This document shows positions 45,989-54,130 of a stretch of DNA of 64,000 nt, one piece after another. The stretch's first letter is position 1; each line of letters starts with the position of its first letter. The notes beneath the pieces are model-generated. The model was not told the DNA's origin and ran no database searches. It worked only from the letters and a program-made list of their open reading frames with translations. The translations under genes and the position numbers were made by a program. The stretch spans positions 5,504,501 to 5,568,500 of the forward strand of contig NZ_CP097484.1 of NCBI RefSeq assembly GCF_023546765.1, read 5' to 3'. This DNA comes from Methylobacterium tardum (GTDB lineage Bacteria > Pseudomonadota > Alphaproteobacteria > Rhizobiales > Beijerinckiaceae).

Positions 45989-46352
45989 CCCGGCGCGCGG
46001 TTGACGCCTCCGGCTGACGCGGGCCGCGCCGGCATCGCGCGGAGCGCAGTGGCGCAGGGTTGCGCGACGTCGCGAGGCGTGGCGCTGCCTGGATTGCTGC
46101 GCTCGCAAAGGCGGGCGCGTCGAGACTGCCAAGTCTCGGCGTCGTGACGCGTCGGCAAGTCCCGCGGAGGAGGTCCCCGGGTCATCGGGCCGGGCCTGAG
46201 ATCCGGTCGACCGGACGGCGTGCAGGACGAGATCCGCATCGACGCATCGGATCCTGAGCCCGAGTGAAACGCGGCCTTAAGAAGCGCGTGGGTAATTTGC
46301 ACACGGACCCGCCGCCGGGCGATTCCGGCAGATCCGTGCCACGAGCGCCTTC
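45989..46352. other. Intergenic region after the che operon
   Basis: 364 bases without a convincing gene. A short A/T-richer stretch (CGGCCTTAAGAAGCGCGTGG, 46272-46291) near the right end may belong to the promoter of the Ser-rich protein gene. I see no terminator with a T tract after cheR. Confidence 0.35.
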
Positions 46353-46982
46353 ATGAGTACCGTCTCATCGACCACGACATCGCAGCTCTCCGCACCGCGA
46401 TGGTCCTCCCAGAACAACCCCAAAACGCAGATGTCCGACACGATCAGCAGCGAGCTGTCGGCCGGGACACTGAGCGGCACTGACGCCACCGCATTGACGA
46501 ACGCTCTGTCGTCGATTGATTCGAGTCTGTCGGCGGACCGGACCGCCTCGAGCAGCAGCACGACCCAGGCGAAGCTCGATCCGTCCTCCATGAAGGATCG
46601 GATCGACAGCCTGATCTCCGATCAGGTCAGCAGCGGCACGCTGACCAGCGACCAAGCCACCGAGCTGAAGAACCTGTTCTCCAGCCACGGCCAGAGCACG
46701 CAGACCTCCGACGCCACGTCGGATGACGGCGGCCTTTCGGGCGTCGGCGGCCCGCCTCCGGGGCCGCCGCCCGGGCCGCCGCCGGGCGGCTCCGCATCCG
46801 ACTCCACGAACGGAACGTCGTCGGATTCCGGGAGCGGATCCGGCACAACGTCGACGAACGACCTGCTCTCCACCTTCATCCAGCAGCTTCAGAGCAGCCA
46901 GTCGGGCAGCGTGGGCTACGGGGCGAGCGGCACCAACGCCAGCACCAATATCTCGGCCCTGCTGTTCGACTTCCAGAGCTGA
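46353..46982 (+). CDS. Ser/Thr-rich protein with duplicated motif and Pro-rich tract
   Basis: An unrecognised protein of 209 residues. Two copies of a helical motif lie at about 27-52 (SDTISSELSAGTLSGTDATA) and 84-109 (DSLISDQVSSGTLTSDQATE), sharing S-x-x-(L/V)-x-x-G-T-L-(S/T)-x-x-x-A-T. A tract GGPPPGPPPGPPPGG (about 131-145) then separates them from a Ser/Gly-rich C-terminus ending in a Phe-containing motif, ALLFDFQS. No signal peptide or membrane segment is seen; the composition fits an exported or surface-associated filament or effector protein, and the neighbouring che operon hints at motility, but this is inference. The codon choice is less GC-biased than in the neighbours. Confidence 0.6.
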   Translation: MSTVSSTTTSQLSAPRWSSQNNPKTQMSDTISSELSAGTLSGTDATALTNALSSIDSSLSADRTASSSSTTQAKLDPSSMKDRIDSLISDQVSSGTLTSDQATELKNLFSSHGQSTQTSDATSDDGGLSGVGGPPPGPPPGPPPGGSASDSTNGTSSDSGSGSGTTSTNDLLSTFIQQLQSSQSGSVGYGASGTNASTNISALLFDFQS

Positions 46983-47168
46983 GACCAGCACGCGTCCCGC
47001 TGAAGGAGCCCGCGGGACGCGGGGCGCACGTGGCCGGGGCCCCGAGCGTCCCGATCCGTCGTCCGGCGCATCGCCCGAATGCGCCGGGCGGGGTCGACCC
47101 TCGCTGCGCGACGGGGCATCACGGCGCCATCGGATTCGCGCGGCCGAGGATGGCCGGGAGGCACGGCA

Positions 47169-48197
47169 ATGGCGGCAGGATTGGCAGCAGGGCATGGGGC
47201 CGGATTGCCCAAGGTCGCGTTCATCGGAACCGGCGGGACGATCTCGTCGCTGGGGCGCGATGCCCTCGACATCCTCGACTACACCGCCACCGACCGGCGC
47301 CTCGACGCCGGTGCGATCCTGGACGCCGTCCCCGAGCTGGCGACGGTGGCGTCCGTGGTCCCGGTCCCGTTCCGCGCGGTCCCGAGCCCGGCGATCGGCT
47401 TTGCCGAGTGGCGCGACCTCGTCCGGCTGTGCGCGCGCCTCGCAGACGAGCACCCGGACCTCGCCGGGATCGTGATCGGGCACGGCACCGCCACCCTGGA
47501 AGAGACCGCCTACGCCCTCAGCCTGACCCTGACGGTCGATCTGCCGGTGGTGCTGGTGGGCTCGCAGCGGCCCATGAGCGCGCTCTCCACCGATGCCAAG
47601 CTCAACCTCGTGGCCGCCGTGCGCACGGCGGCGGCACCGGAATCCCGCGGGCGCGGCGTCCTCGTGGTGCTCAACGACGAGATCCAGGCGGCCCGCGAGG
47701 TCACCAAGACCTCGGTGGCGCGCCTTCAGACCTTCCGGACCCCGGATTTCGGTGTGCTCGGCCACGTGGACGGTGACACGGTCCGCTATTATCGCCGCTC
47801 CGAGCGCGCGACCGCGCCGGGCACGCCGTTCGACATTCGTGATCGTCCGGCGCTGCCGCGGGTCGACATCGCCTACGGCTACGCCGATGCCGACGGCACC
47901 GCGGTGCGGGCGTTCCTGGCGGCGGGCGCCCGCGGCCTCGTCTCGGCCGGGCTCGCCCCGGGCATGACCCCGCCCGCCGAGGCCGAGGCCCTGGAGGCGG
48001 CGGCCGCCGACGGGATCGTGGTGGTGATGTCGACCCGGGCCGGGAGCGGCGTGGTGCCCCTCACCACCCGCTTGCGCAGCCGCGGCATCCTCAGCGCCGA
48101 CAACCTCACGCCGCAGAAGGCCCGGATCCTGCTCGCGCTGGCGCTGACCGTCACCCACGAGCCGGACGCGGTGGCGCGCCTGTTCGCGACCTACTGA
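47169..48197 (+). CDS. Asparaginase-family protein
   Basis: A 342-residue member of the type I/II asparaginase fold. The first catalytic threonine (T24) is in VAFIGTGGTISSL; the second catalytic region, usually HGTDT, reads GHGTATLEETAYAL, with Ala where Asp normally takes part in catalysis; the lysine is in VLNDEIQAAREVTKTSV. GSQRPMSALSTDAKLN is a further family motif. It may belong to an asparaginase-like subgroup with a conserved GTAT, so activity on asparagine is not certain. GGGAGG stands before ATG 47169. It has no signal peptide and is probably cytoplasmic. Confidence 0.82.
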   Translation: MAAGLAAGHGAGLPKVAFIGTGGTISSLGRDALDILDYTATDRRLDAGAILDAVPELATVASVVPVPFRAVPSPAIGFAEWRDLVRLCARLADEHPDLAGIVIGHGTATLEETAYALSLTLTVDLPVVLVGSQRPMSALSTDAKLNLVAAVRTAAAPESRGRGVLVVLNDEIQAAREVTKTSVARLQTFRTPDFGVLGHVDGDTVRYYRRSERATAPGTPFDIRDRPALPRVDIAYGYADADGTAVRAFLAAGARGLVSAGLAPGMTPPAEAEALEAAAADGIVVVMSTRAGSGVVPLTTRLRSRGILSADNLTPQKARILLALALTVTHEPDAVARLFATY

Positions 48198-48364
48198 GGC
48201 GCGGCCCGCGATCGCGGCCAGCCGTGCACGGGCGCGGCACCGAGCCTGACCGGGCGCGCATCGGCTCATCCCTCGGCGGCGTCGGTGCCGGCAGAGGCCG
48301 GAGCCCGATGCGAACACGCACAACGCGGTTTCCTGGGCCTCCCATGGGGACCCGTCAGCCGGGT

Positions 48365-48646
48365 TCACGCCGCCGGCAGGTCCCGCGTCATGTCGATGGC
48401 GAACGTCTCGACCTGCTCGATGAGCTGGTTGATGGTCGCCAAGCCGTCGCTGATCTGCACGCCGAGTTCGACGTTGAGCCTGTCGATCCGGGCATCGCCG
48501 GTCGGCCCGCGGCGATCCAGGCCTGTCCTCTGTTCCGTGAGCTCAGCCCGTTTCCGATGCAGCTCCGCCAGCAATGCGTCGATCTGTGCACCCACCAGAC
48601 CGGCGACAGGGTCCTGGGGCTGCTGCGGGACGATGATCTGGGACAT
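48365..48646 (-). CDS. Small hypothetical protein
   Basis: An unrecognised protein of 93 residues, largely helical with a heptad-like middle (DALLAELHRKRAELTEQR). A second helix (NVELGVQISDGLATINQLIE) follows. GGAGGAAGAG lies upstream of ATG 48646 at a rather long spacing. No membrane segment or signal peptide. It faces the asparaginase gene tail to tail. Confidence 0.5.
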   Translation of the reverse strand: MSQIIVPQQPQDPVAGLVGAQIDALLAELHRKRAELTEQRTGLDRRGPTGDARIDRLNVELGVQISDGLATINQLIEQVETFAIDMTRDLPAA

Positions 48647-49046
48647 GGCAGTCTTGCTCTTCCTCCGGGATGAGCGGCTTAGCCCCCTTGGCCTTCCTGA
48701 AGCTGGCCTGCGCGGATCGACGGCACGCAGCTGGTCGCCCAGCCGCGTGCCGCCTCGCGTTGGGTCGGACCGGAGGCTGGCCGCGCCGTGTTTGCCGGCG
48801 TGGTCAGCCTCGCCCGCTCAAAACTCGAAGCCGGTCAGGCCGTGACCATGATGCGTGTCCACGACAGGAACGCTGTCCGTTGAGGGAGGCGCGGCACGCG
48901 ACGGTCGGCCTTCGTGACAGCCGCACGACGGTGCGCATGGCCCGCAGCGCGCCCCTCCGGCTGGAGGTCTGCCGAACCGCCACAGAGGAGACTTAGAGAT
49001 TCGACCGAACGCCGCTTCGGCGCGCGAGACCCGAGACCCGAACCCA
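48647..49046. other. Intergenic region upstream of the isochorismatase-family gene
   Basis: 400 bases without a recognisable gene; open frames on both strands are short, Arg-rich and without family resemblance. No repeat or terminator stands out. Confidence 0.35.
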
Positions 49047-49580
49047 ATGCCGATGATCGATCCCGCCCGTACGCTCCTCCTCGTCATCGACGTTCAGGTC
49101 CGGCTGATGCCGGCGATCGCCGAGGGCGCTGGCGTGCTCGCCAACACGGGCCGCCTCGCCGCGGCCGCGAAGCTCCTCGATGTGCCGATCCTGTTCACCG
49201 AGCAGAATGCCGGAGGCCTGGGGCCGACCGTGCCGGAACTCGCGCCGGAGCCGGGGATGGCTTTCCCGAAGATGAGCTTCGGCGCCGTGCAGGCCCCGGG
49301 CTTCCTCGAGCGTCTGCCCGCGGATCGCGACCTCGTGGTGGCCGGCTGCGAGGCGCATATCTGCGTGCTTCAGACGGCGCTCGGCTTGCTGGAGGCCGGG
49401 CGGCGGGTCTGGGTGGTCCGCGACGCGGTGGGCTCCCGCCGGATCGAGAACCGGGATGCGGCGCTCGTCCGCATGGCGGCCCACGGCGCCGAGATCGTCA
49501 CCACCGAGATGGTGGCGTTCGAGTGGCTCGGAACCGTCCGGCACAGGCGGTTCCGCGAGGTCGTCCGGCTCATCAAGTGA
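49047..49580 (+). CDS. Isochorismatase-family hydrolase (YcaC-like)
   Basis: A 177-residue cysteine hydrolase. The catalytic aspartate is in LLLVIDVQVRLM (about D16), the lysine in FPKMSFGAV and the nucleophilic cysteine in VVAGCEAHICVLQTA. This group includes nicotinamidase-like and YcaC-like hydrolases, whose substrates are often unknown amides. It is monocistronic here and convergent with ecfG. Confidence 0.85.
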   Translation: MPMIDPARTLLLVIDVQVRLMPAIAEGAGVLANTGRLAAAAKLLDVPILFTEQNAGGLGPTVPELAPEPGMAFPKMSFGAVQAPGFLERLPADRDLVVAGCEAHICVLQTALGLLEAGRRVWVVRDAVGSRRIENRDAALVRMAAHGAEIVTTEMVAFEWLGTVRHRRFREVVRLIK

Positions 49581-49605
49581 GCGGCGCGCCGCTCGGCGCG
49601 GCGCC

Positions 49606-50202
49606 TCAGCTCCCGTCCAGGGCTGCGCGGGTCCGGGCGTCGGGTCCGATATCGTCGGTGCCGTCCATCCCCAGCGCCTCGATCAGGCGCAGGCGCGCGC
49701 GGCTGACCCGGCTCTTGATGGTTCCGACCGCGACGCCGCAGATCGCCGCGGCCTCCTCGTAGGTGAAGCTCTGGGCGCCCACGAGGACCAGCGCCTCACG
49801 CTGGGCGGCAGGCAGACGGTTCAGGGCGCTCTGGAACTGCGCCATCTCCATCCGGACCTCCTGCTCGGGCAGGGCGGTCAGCCGGCCGGCATGCACGCCG
49901 TCAGCGTCCTCCACCTCGCGCTTGCGCTTGCGCTGCTCCGAGTAGAACAGGTTGCGCAGGATCGTGAACAGCCACGCGGTCAGGTTGGTCCCCCGGCGGA
50001 AGCTGGCGGCGTTGATCCAGGCGCGCACCAGCGTGTCCTGGACGAGGTCGTCCGAGCGGTCGAAGTCGTAGGTCAACGAGAACGCGAAGGCGCGCAGGGC
50101 CGGGATCGCCCCGAGCAGCAGGTCGCGCATCTCGGCATCGGCGCCGGCCGGCGCGGGGCCGGACCCGCTCCCCGCGGGAGCGGCTTGCAGCATCAGGGTC
50201 AT
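49606..50202 (-). CDS. ecfG: ECF sigma factor EcfG (general stress response)
   Basis: A 198-residue EcfG-type sigma factor of the alphaproteobacterial general stress response. Region 2 reads DLVQDTLVRAWINAASFRRG and TAWLFTILRNLFYSEQRKRK; region 4 reads LPAAQREALVLVGAQSFTYE with AICGVAVGTIKSRVSRARLR, both family typical. It is held by NepR until PhyR frees it. The ATG overlaps the nepR stop (ATGA), so the two are made together. Its start lies 3' of nepR on the same transcript; PhyR is not in the window. Confidence 0.92.
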   Translation of the reverse strand: MTLMLQAAPAGSGSGPAPAGADAEMRDLLLGAIPALRAFAFSLTYDFDRSDDLVQDTLVRAWINAASFRRGTNLTAWLFTILRNLFYSEQRKRKREVEDADGVHAGRLTALPEQEVRMEMAQFQSALNRLPAAQREALVLVGAQSFTYEEAAAICGVAVGTIKSRVSRARLRLIEALGMDGTDDIGPDARTRAALDGS

Positions 50203-50438
50203 GGCTGGGCCTCCGTCTCGGCGCAGGCGGCGAGGTCGTCGAGGAGCGTCCGGAGCCGGTCCGGGATCGGCTGGGCCAGGACCGCCGCGTAGTGCAGCCG
50301 CAGGCCGCGCCCGATCCGGTCGCGCGCCGCCGCATCGATCGGGCGGCTCTGCCTCGCCCGACGCGGCGCGAGGCCGGGATCGCCCGCTTCGATCGTCTCG
50401 GCGGCGCCTCTGATCGGCCGCTCGTCGTTCCCCATCAT
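50199..50438 (-). CDS. nepR: Anti-sigma factor NepR
   Basis: A 79-residue NepR: a short protein whose two helices wrap EcfG. The core helix reads DAAARDRIGRGLRLHYAAVL, then AQPIPDRLRTLLDDLAACAE, matching the family; the N-terminus is variable. ATG 50438 (or 50435) follows TAGGGGCGG. Its stop is coupled to ecfG. I looked for an EcfG-type promoter (GGAAC-N18-GTT) in the upstream region and found none. Confidence 0.88.
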   Translation of the reverse strand: MMGNDERPIRGAAETIEAGDPGLAPRRARQSRPIDAAARDRIGRGLRLHYAAVLAQPIPDRLRTLLDDLAACAETEAQP

Positions 50439-50871
50439 GGCCGCGCCCCTAACGTGCGCGATGCGGCCCCGAGGGGGGCATGGCGGTCCGCCTTGCCGGT
50501 CATCGACCGAGCACGGCGCGGACACGCCTCATCGCCTTCCGGCGGCGCTGGTAGGCGCGGCGGATTTAATCGCCTCTGAATTGCACATTCATCTAATCTT
50601 AATCTTATAACGGCCGAGCTTGAGCCCTTATAGACGCGGATCACCTTAGTTACAAATCAGAAATACTTATTTACAGCTTGGCCATTACGGATATCGGTGG
50701 AGCCGTCTGAACGGGGGCTGAGCGGCGACCCGCCCGGGTGTGCGTCCAGAACGCCCCGTCGGTGCGCGCTCGGCCTGCTGCGCGCCGTCGCACAGCGTCT
50801 TGGAGCGGACGCCAGCATCGGTCCTGATCGATAAGCAGGCGCACCGCAGGTCCTGCGCCCGCGCGGGAAGC
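50439..50871. other. Intergenic region with AT-rich stretch
   Basis: 433 bases without a gene. From about 50565 to 50690 the sequence is far richer in A and T than the surroundings (for example TCATCTAATCTTAATCTTAT, 50590-50609), with a TATAAG-type element on the minus strand that could serve nepR. This change in composition also marks the left border of the accessory stretch that begins with the tRNA-Thr fragment. Confidence 0.45.
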
Positions 50872-50918
50872 TGGGGCCGTGGAGGGGATCGAACTCCCGT
50901 CCTTCGGTTTACAAAACT
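50872..50918 (-). repeat. tRNA-Thr 3' fragment (candidate att site)
   Basis: On the minus strand this segment repeats the 3' half of the intact tRNA-Thr at 52454-52528: the anticodon-loop part GTTTTGTAAACCGAAGG, the T-arm GGGAGTTCGATC and a CCA end, with about five differences and a one-base gap in the acceptor. The 5' half does not match and no D arm can be drawn, so it is not a functional tRNA. Such 3' tRNA duplicates form when tyrosine recombinases insert DNA into tRNA genes. Confidence 0.7.
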
Positions 50919-51168
50919 GACGAAATGGCATCACGCGGCCTAACACAGGCTCACAGCGAACGGACTGTTGTAAGGCTTTGCCGTGGCTTGTTTTTTTCGA
51001 GAGTGTTGGCTCGTGCTGGTCACTGAGCCTAACAGACCCACGCGTGCCTTCGGTGTGCAGGCCAAGCTGCGTGCGGAAGGCCGGCTTTGACCCTGTTTCG
51101 AGGTGTCCCACAATTGCCAATACTAGGGGTGGGGCGGCTGGGATTTCAGGGAGCGTGAGTGCGGCGCG

Positions 51169-51285
51169 TCAATCGTCATCGTCCCGGTTCGGTCTCCTCA
51201 GGCTGTGCAGCCAGATCGAGACAACCACCGTCACCGAGAGGGGAGCGCCGACGACGAGCGCAACGGTCTCAAGGGCACCATCCAT
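51169..51285 (-). CDS. Putative 38-residue membrane protein
   Basis: A short frame starting at ATG 51285 behind AAAGAGGCCAC, a reasonable ribosome binding site. The product has one membrane segment (ALVVGAPLSVTVVVSIWL) and a charged end RRPNRDDDD, which is the topology of small bacterial membrane regulators. Coding potential cannot be tested here by length alone. Confidence 0.38.
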   Translation of the reverse strand: MDGALETVALVVGAPLSVTVVVSIWLHSLRRPNRDDDD

Positions 51286-51435
51286 GTGGCCTCTTTATCC
51301 GCCAAGGGCGGCCGTCCTCTTCCTGCGAATTGGGGAAGGACGTCTGTGATGTGCATCACACCGGCCACGTAGAAAGGCTCAGGTCCGCCACGGCCTTGAG
51401 CGGCAAGCGGGGCGTGCGAGCGGGGCGTGATGGTG

Positions 51436-51666
51436 TCACCATTTCTCCTCGCTGATGAGCATGCCGCCCTGGTCGAAGGTGCCGCGCCAGCCGCTGTTCA
51501 GCAGGCGAACGGTTACCCGCGTGCAGCCCGCGTCCTCTTTGATCCGGGCGTCGACATAGCCGTAGCGCTCCAAGCGCTTCAGGTCCTCGGTACCCACACC
51601 GAGTCGTGCGGCGAGTTCGCGGGGATCGGCGACCCAATCGCCCAGATGACCGAGGGTGAGCCGCAT
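51436..51666 (-). CDS. Small hypothetical protein
   Basis: An unrecognised protein of 76 residues: an N-terminal helical part (DPRELAARLGVGTEDLKRLE), then beta-like CTRVTVRLLNSGWRG and an acidic end. The first half has helix-turn-helix-like spacing, but the match is weak. GATAGAGG lies upstream of ATG 51666. It lies inside the tRNA-Thr-bounded segment. Confidence 0.5.
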   Translation of the reverse strand: MRLTLGHLGDWVADPRELAARLGVGTEDLKRLERYGYVDARIKEDAGCTRVTVRLLNSGWRGTFDQGGMLISEEKW

Positions 51667-51778
51667 GGAGCGAGCCTCTATCGGCGCGACGGCAGATGAG
51701 GTCCTGAGGTCGGCTGATCAGGCGACGCATGCGCCGCCGATCGACAAAGGGCCCGCATTGGCAGATGCGCCGTTGCTC

Positions 51779-51973
51779 TTAACCGATCACCAATCGGATG
51801 AGCAGGCAAGCCACCGATGAGCCGGCGACAGCGATGCCGAGCAGAACCGGACTGGCGAGCTGGTCTGCGGCATCGACGCACTGACCGCGACGGTGGTCCG
51901 GATGGTTGGCCGCTGCATTGCTCGCCGAGCTTGTGTTGAGATCCGGATAGACTGGATAGACAGGCGATCCCAT
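51779..51973 (-). CDS. Small hypothetical protein with C-terminal membrane segment
   Basis: A 64-residue product from ATG 51973, which follows GCGGGAGATTCCC at good spacing. The N-terminal part is Pro/Asn/Ala-rich (SPVYPVYPDLNTSSASN); the C-terminus is a membrane segment (PVLLGIAVAGSSVACLLIRL). No relative is recognised. Inside the tRNA-Thr-bounded segment. Confidence 0.45.
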   Translation of the reverse strand: MGSPVYPVYPDLNTSSASNAAANHPDHRRGQCVDAADQLASPVLLGIAVAGSSVACLLIRLVIG

Positions 51974-52002
51974 GGGAATCTCCCGCTGAGAGGAGGCTCG
52001 AA

Positions 52003-52200
52003 TCACCGAATCCCTAAGATGGCGCAGTCTCGAAAACTGTTAAAATCTAGACGGTAGGGCTGGCCGCCGCGGCTCGGCTTCATATCGACCTCGATTGCCC
52101 GTGTGGCTTCCGCAAAGGCCTTTTCTTCGGTCACGAAAGCGCTGTCCGAGCGCTCGATCCGCTTCTCGGACTTCCGTAGCGTGTTCGAAATTGAATCCAC
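52003..52200 (-). CDS. Putative small hypothetical protein
   Basis: A 65-residue product from GTG 52200, charged and mainly helical (RKSEKRIERSDSAFVTEEKA) with a basic end ending FNSFRDCAILGIR. No ribosome binding site of note and no relative recognised; it may be a fragment of a longer gene, since it lacks a clear N-terminal domain. Confidence 0.32.
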   Translation of the reverse strand: MDSISNTLRKSEKRIERSDSAFVTEEKAFAEATRAIEVDMKPSRGGQPYRLDFNSFRDCAILGIR

Positions 52201-52453
52201 GCCCGCCCGTCTGCCTTTGGGGACAAGGTCGCGGGCGAGCGTCGAAGGTCAGCGACTCGTCCCGCCGCCGACAGGGCGGCCTATGCAATCATCGTCAGGG
52301 TCATCGCCGTGACGGACTTGTTGCCTCTCATGAACGCCGCTCGCGCATCCGGTGCGGGCCGCTGTAACCGACATGACATGAGGCTGCTGTCACCCCGGCG
52401 GAAATCGCTTGGCATCCGGCAGGCGAGAAATGGCGCCAAGCTGTTGTTAGGAC

Positions 52454-52528
52454 TGGTGCCGGTGGAGAGGATCGAACTCCCGACCTTCGGTTTACAAAAC
52501 CGCTGCACTACCGCTGTGCTACACCGGC
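52454..52528 (-). tRNA. tRNA-Thr (anticodon TGT)
   Basis: A 75-base gene with CCA encoded. Acceptor GCCGGTG pairs with CACCGGC; discriminator A; anticodon loop TTTGTAA carries TGT; T arm GGGAG-TTCGATC-CTCTC. It decodes ACA/ACG threonine codons. The 3' end faces the short-gene segment and the fragment at 50872. Confidence 0.95.
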
Positions 52529-52531
52529 AGG

Positions 52532-52570
52532 CGCACGGAAACCATTGAGGAATTTGGCGGTTTCCGTGCG
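52532..52570. repeat. 12-base inverted repeat beside tRNA-Thr
   Basis: CGCACGGAAACC (52532-52543) and GGTTTCCGTGCG (52559-52570) are a perfect inverted pair with a 15-base spacer, starting four bases from the 5' end of tRNA-Thr. It has no T tract. It might be a terminator for transcription from the right, a recombination site or an operator; the sequence does not decide. Confidence 0.6.
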
Positions 52571-52817
52571 TCTGGGGCGACTTTGACAACGTTTGAGGGC
52601 GTCTCGTCAAGGCACAAAACCCGGCCCCTTCCGGTCCCGGGTCGTTCGCGTTCCCGACAGGCGAGCGCAAACAGGCTCGCCCGCGGACCAATACCCTGCG
52701 GGCGCATCCAACGACGGGATGAGGCCCGCGCCCGCGCACGGCAAGGCTGGGCCGCGGCACCCACGCGGGCGCGACCCGGGCGTTGTGCCGGCTAAGAGCG
52801 CGGCCTCGCCCGCCAGG

Positions 52818-53099
52818 TTAGTAAGAGTAGTCCCGGCGCGGGTAGGCCTGAGGCGGGCCGTAGCCGGTTCCACGCGGCTGAACGCGTGCCCCGTAATCGA
52901 TCTCGCGCCGCGCCTGACGGTTGGCCAGAGCCCGTCCGGTCAGGCACCCGGCGACCGCGCCGACCACGCCGCGCTCGGCCAGATAATGGCCAGCGAGGCC
53001 GCCGATGATCGCGCCCTTGATGCAGCCCTTGGCCTCGGCCGCTCCGACACTCATGAGGGCCACGACGGCGACGATGGATGCGCGTCCGACGATGTGCAT
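52818..53099 (-). CDS. Small exported glycine-zipper protein
   Basis: A 93-residue protein with a signal peptide (SIVAVVALMSVGAAEA, cleavage near residue 23). The mature part is a glycine-zipper pair, GAIIGGLAGHYLAERGVVGA then VAGCLTGRALANRQARR, of the kind found in small envelope proteins with short transmembrane or membrane-inserting helices, followed by a Tyr/Pro/Arg-rich tail ending in YPRRDYSY. ACGGGAGCACC precedes ATG 53099. Function unknown. It stands at the right of the tRNA-Thr region and opens a run of small accessory genes. Confidence 0.65.
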   Translation of the reverse strand: MHIVGRASIVAVVALMSVGAAEAKGCIKGAIIGGLAGHYLAERGVVGAVAGCLTGRALANRQARREIDYGARVQPRGTGYGPPQAYPRRDYSY

Positions 53100-53362
53100 G
53101 CTGGTGCTCCCGTTGATGCCGACAAGAACTTGCGCAGACGCAAGCGCGTTCCCCCCACGCTCATCGGCTTCCAGCCTGCACGCCGATGCTGCGCTGCGCC
53201 CGCGCGGTCGATGATCCGCAGGCGGGGGGCGACACCGAGGCCGCACCCGCGGACGGCCGTGGAGGCTTGCGCGTCGGCCCATTTCTTCAGCGGCCGGTAG
53301 GAACGGTCCGCGCGGGTGGGTGGTTCGAAGCTGTTGCGACGCCATCGACAAGGGAGACGTGC

Positions 53363-54001
53363 ATGGACATTTGGCAGCTCATCGAACGCGACCACGAGAA
53401 CATCGGTGGCCTGATCCGCGAGATCCCTTACGCTCTCAACGATCCCGGCGCGGTCGGCGGCCGAGAGCAGATGCTGTCCGATCTCATGGCTGAGCTGGAC
53501 CTGCATGCGATCGCCCTCGACGCCAGCCTCTACGGTCCCCTGAACCGCGAGAACCAGACACGCGCGCTGATTGAAGACCTGCACCGCAGCCACGCGGAGT
53601 TCAGGCGCCAGTTGCAGCAGCTCGCCCGCTACTCGCGGAGAAACTCGGCTGGCTGGCTCGACACCTTCGAGGATGTCACGTTCCTCGTGGATCAGCACCT
53701 GCACCGCCACGTTCACGAGCTGGTCCCGGCAGCCCAGACCCTTCTCGGGCCCGAGGAGGTCGCCGCGGCGACACGAGCTTTCGTGCGCGCCAAGACGAAC
53801 GCCCTTCGGACGCGCAGGCGGCGCACCGTGGCGGGGGGCTTGTCGAGCGAGGTCGCCCTGGTTGCGACGCTCGCCGGCGTGGCGGTCGGACTCGGTTATC
53901 TGGTCTGGAACGGCGGCCGGTTTGGCGGCTCGCGGTCGCCCCGCGCGGTCGAGGCGGGGGAGCGTGTCCCCCGGCAGGCGGTGCGCCCGATGCCACGGTG
54001 A
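53363..54001 (+). CDS. Hemerythrin HHE-domain protein with C-terminal membrane segment
   Basis: A 212-residue protein. An HHE bundle covers about residues 1-150: H11 in ERDHENIGGLI, H48 in ELDLHAIALDASLYGPL, SHAEFRRQL and the last pair in VDQHLHRHVHEL are the metal-binding places, with the usual acidic ligand at one of them. The C-terminus has one membrane segment (VALVATLAGVAVGLGYLVW) and a short Arg/Pro-rich tail. Such proteins bind a diiron centre, and may bind oxygen or sense redox or nitrosative stress. AAGGGAGAC precedes ATG 53363. No related genes nearby suggest a pathway. Confidence 0.82.
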   Translation: MDIWQLIERDHENIGGLIREIPYALNDPGAVGGREQMLSDLMAELDLHAIALDASLYGPLNRENQTRALIEDLHRSHAEFRRQLQQLARYSRRNSAGWLDTFEDVTFLVDQHLHRHVHELVPAAQTLLGPEEVAAATRAFVRAKTNALRTRRRRTVAGGLSSEVALVATLAGVAVGLGYLVWNGGRFGGSRSPRAVEAGERVPRQAVRPMPR

Positions 54002-54130
54002 CCACCGCCGACACCGCGGTGGGGCGCAAGGTGGCGCCCGCGCATCGGGACGCGTCGCCCACTTGGACCCGCCCCGAGCTGCTCGCGGGGCGGGGGAGCG
54101 ACCGATCGCCCCCGCGGCCGTAGGGATGCG

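Larger units (their letters stand above)
50872..52528. mobile_element. Candidate 1.6-kb tRNA-Thr-bounded element remnant
   Basis: The segment is bounded on the right by intact tRNA-Thr(UGU) and on the left by a copy of its 3' half in the same orientation, the geometry expected for an island inserted into tRNA-Thr. It contains only short, unrecognised genes (51169, 51436, 51779, 52003) and no integrase, so it is a collapsed island or a satellite mobilised in trans. Direct repeats at both ends are seen; mobility is inferred. Confidence 0.5.

Noticed and set aside
50439..50690. EcfG-type promoter before nepR
   Set aside because: No GGAAC-N18-GTT arrangement in the right orientation could be found.
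50872..50940. Possible second functional tRNA-Thr
   Set aside because: A 6/7 acceptor-like pairing exists, but there is no D arm, the anticodon and T stems contain mismatches, and the 5' half has no similarity to tRNA.
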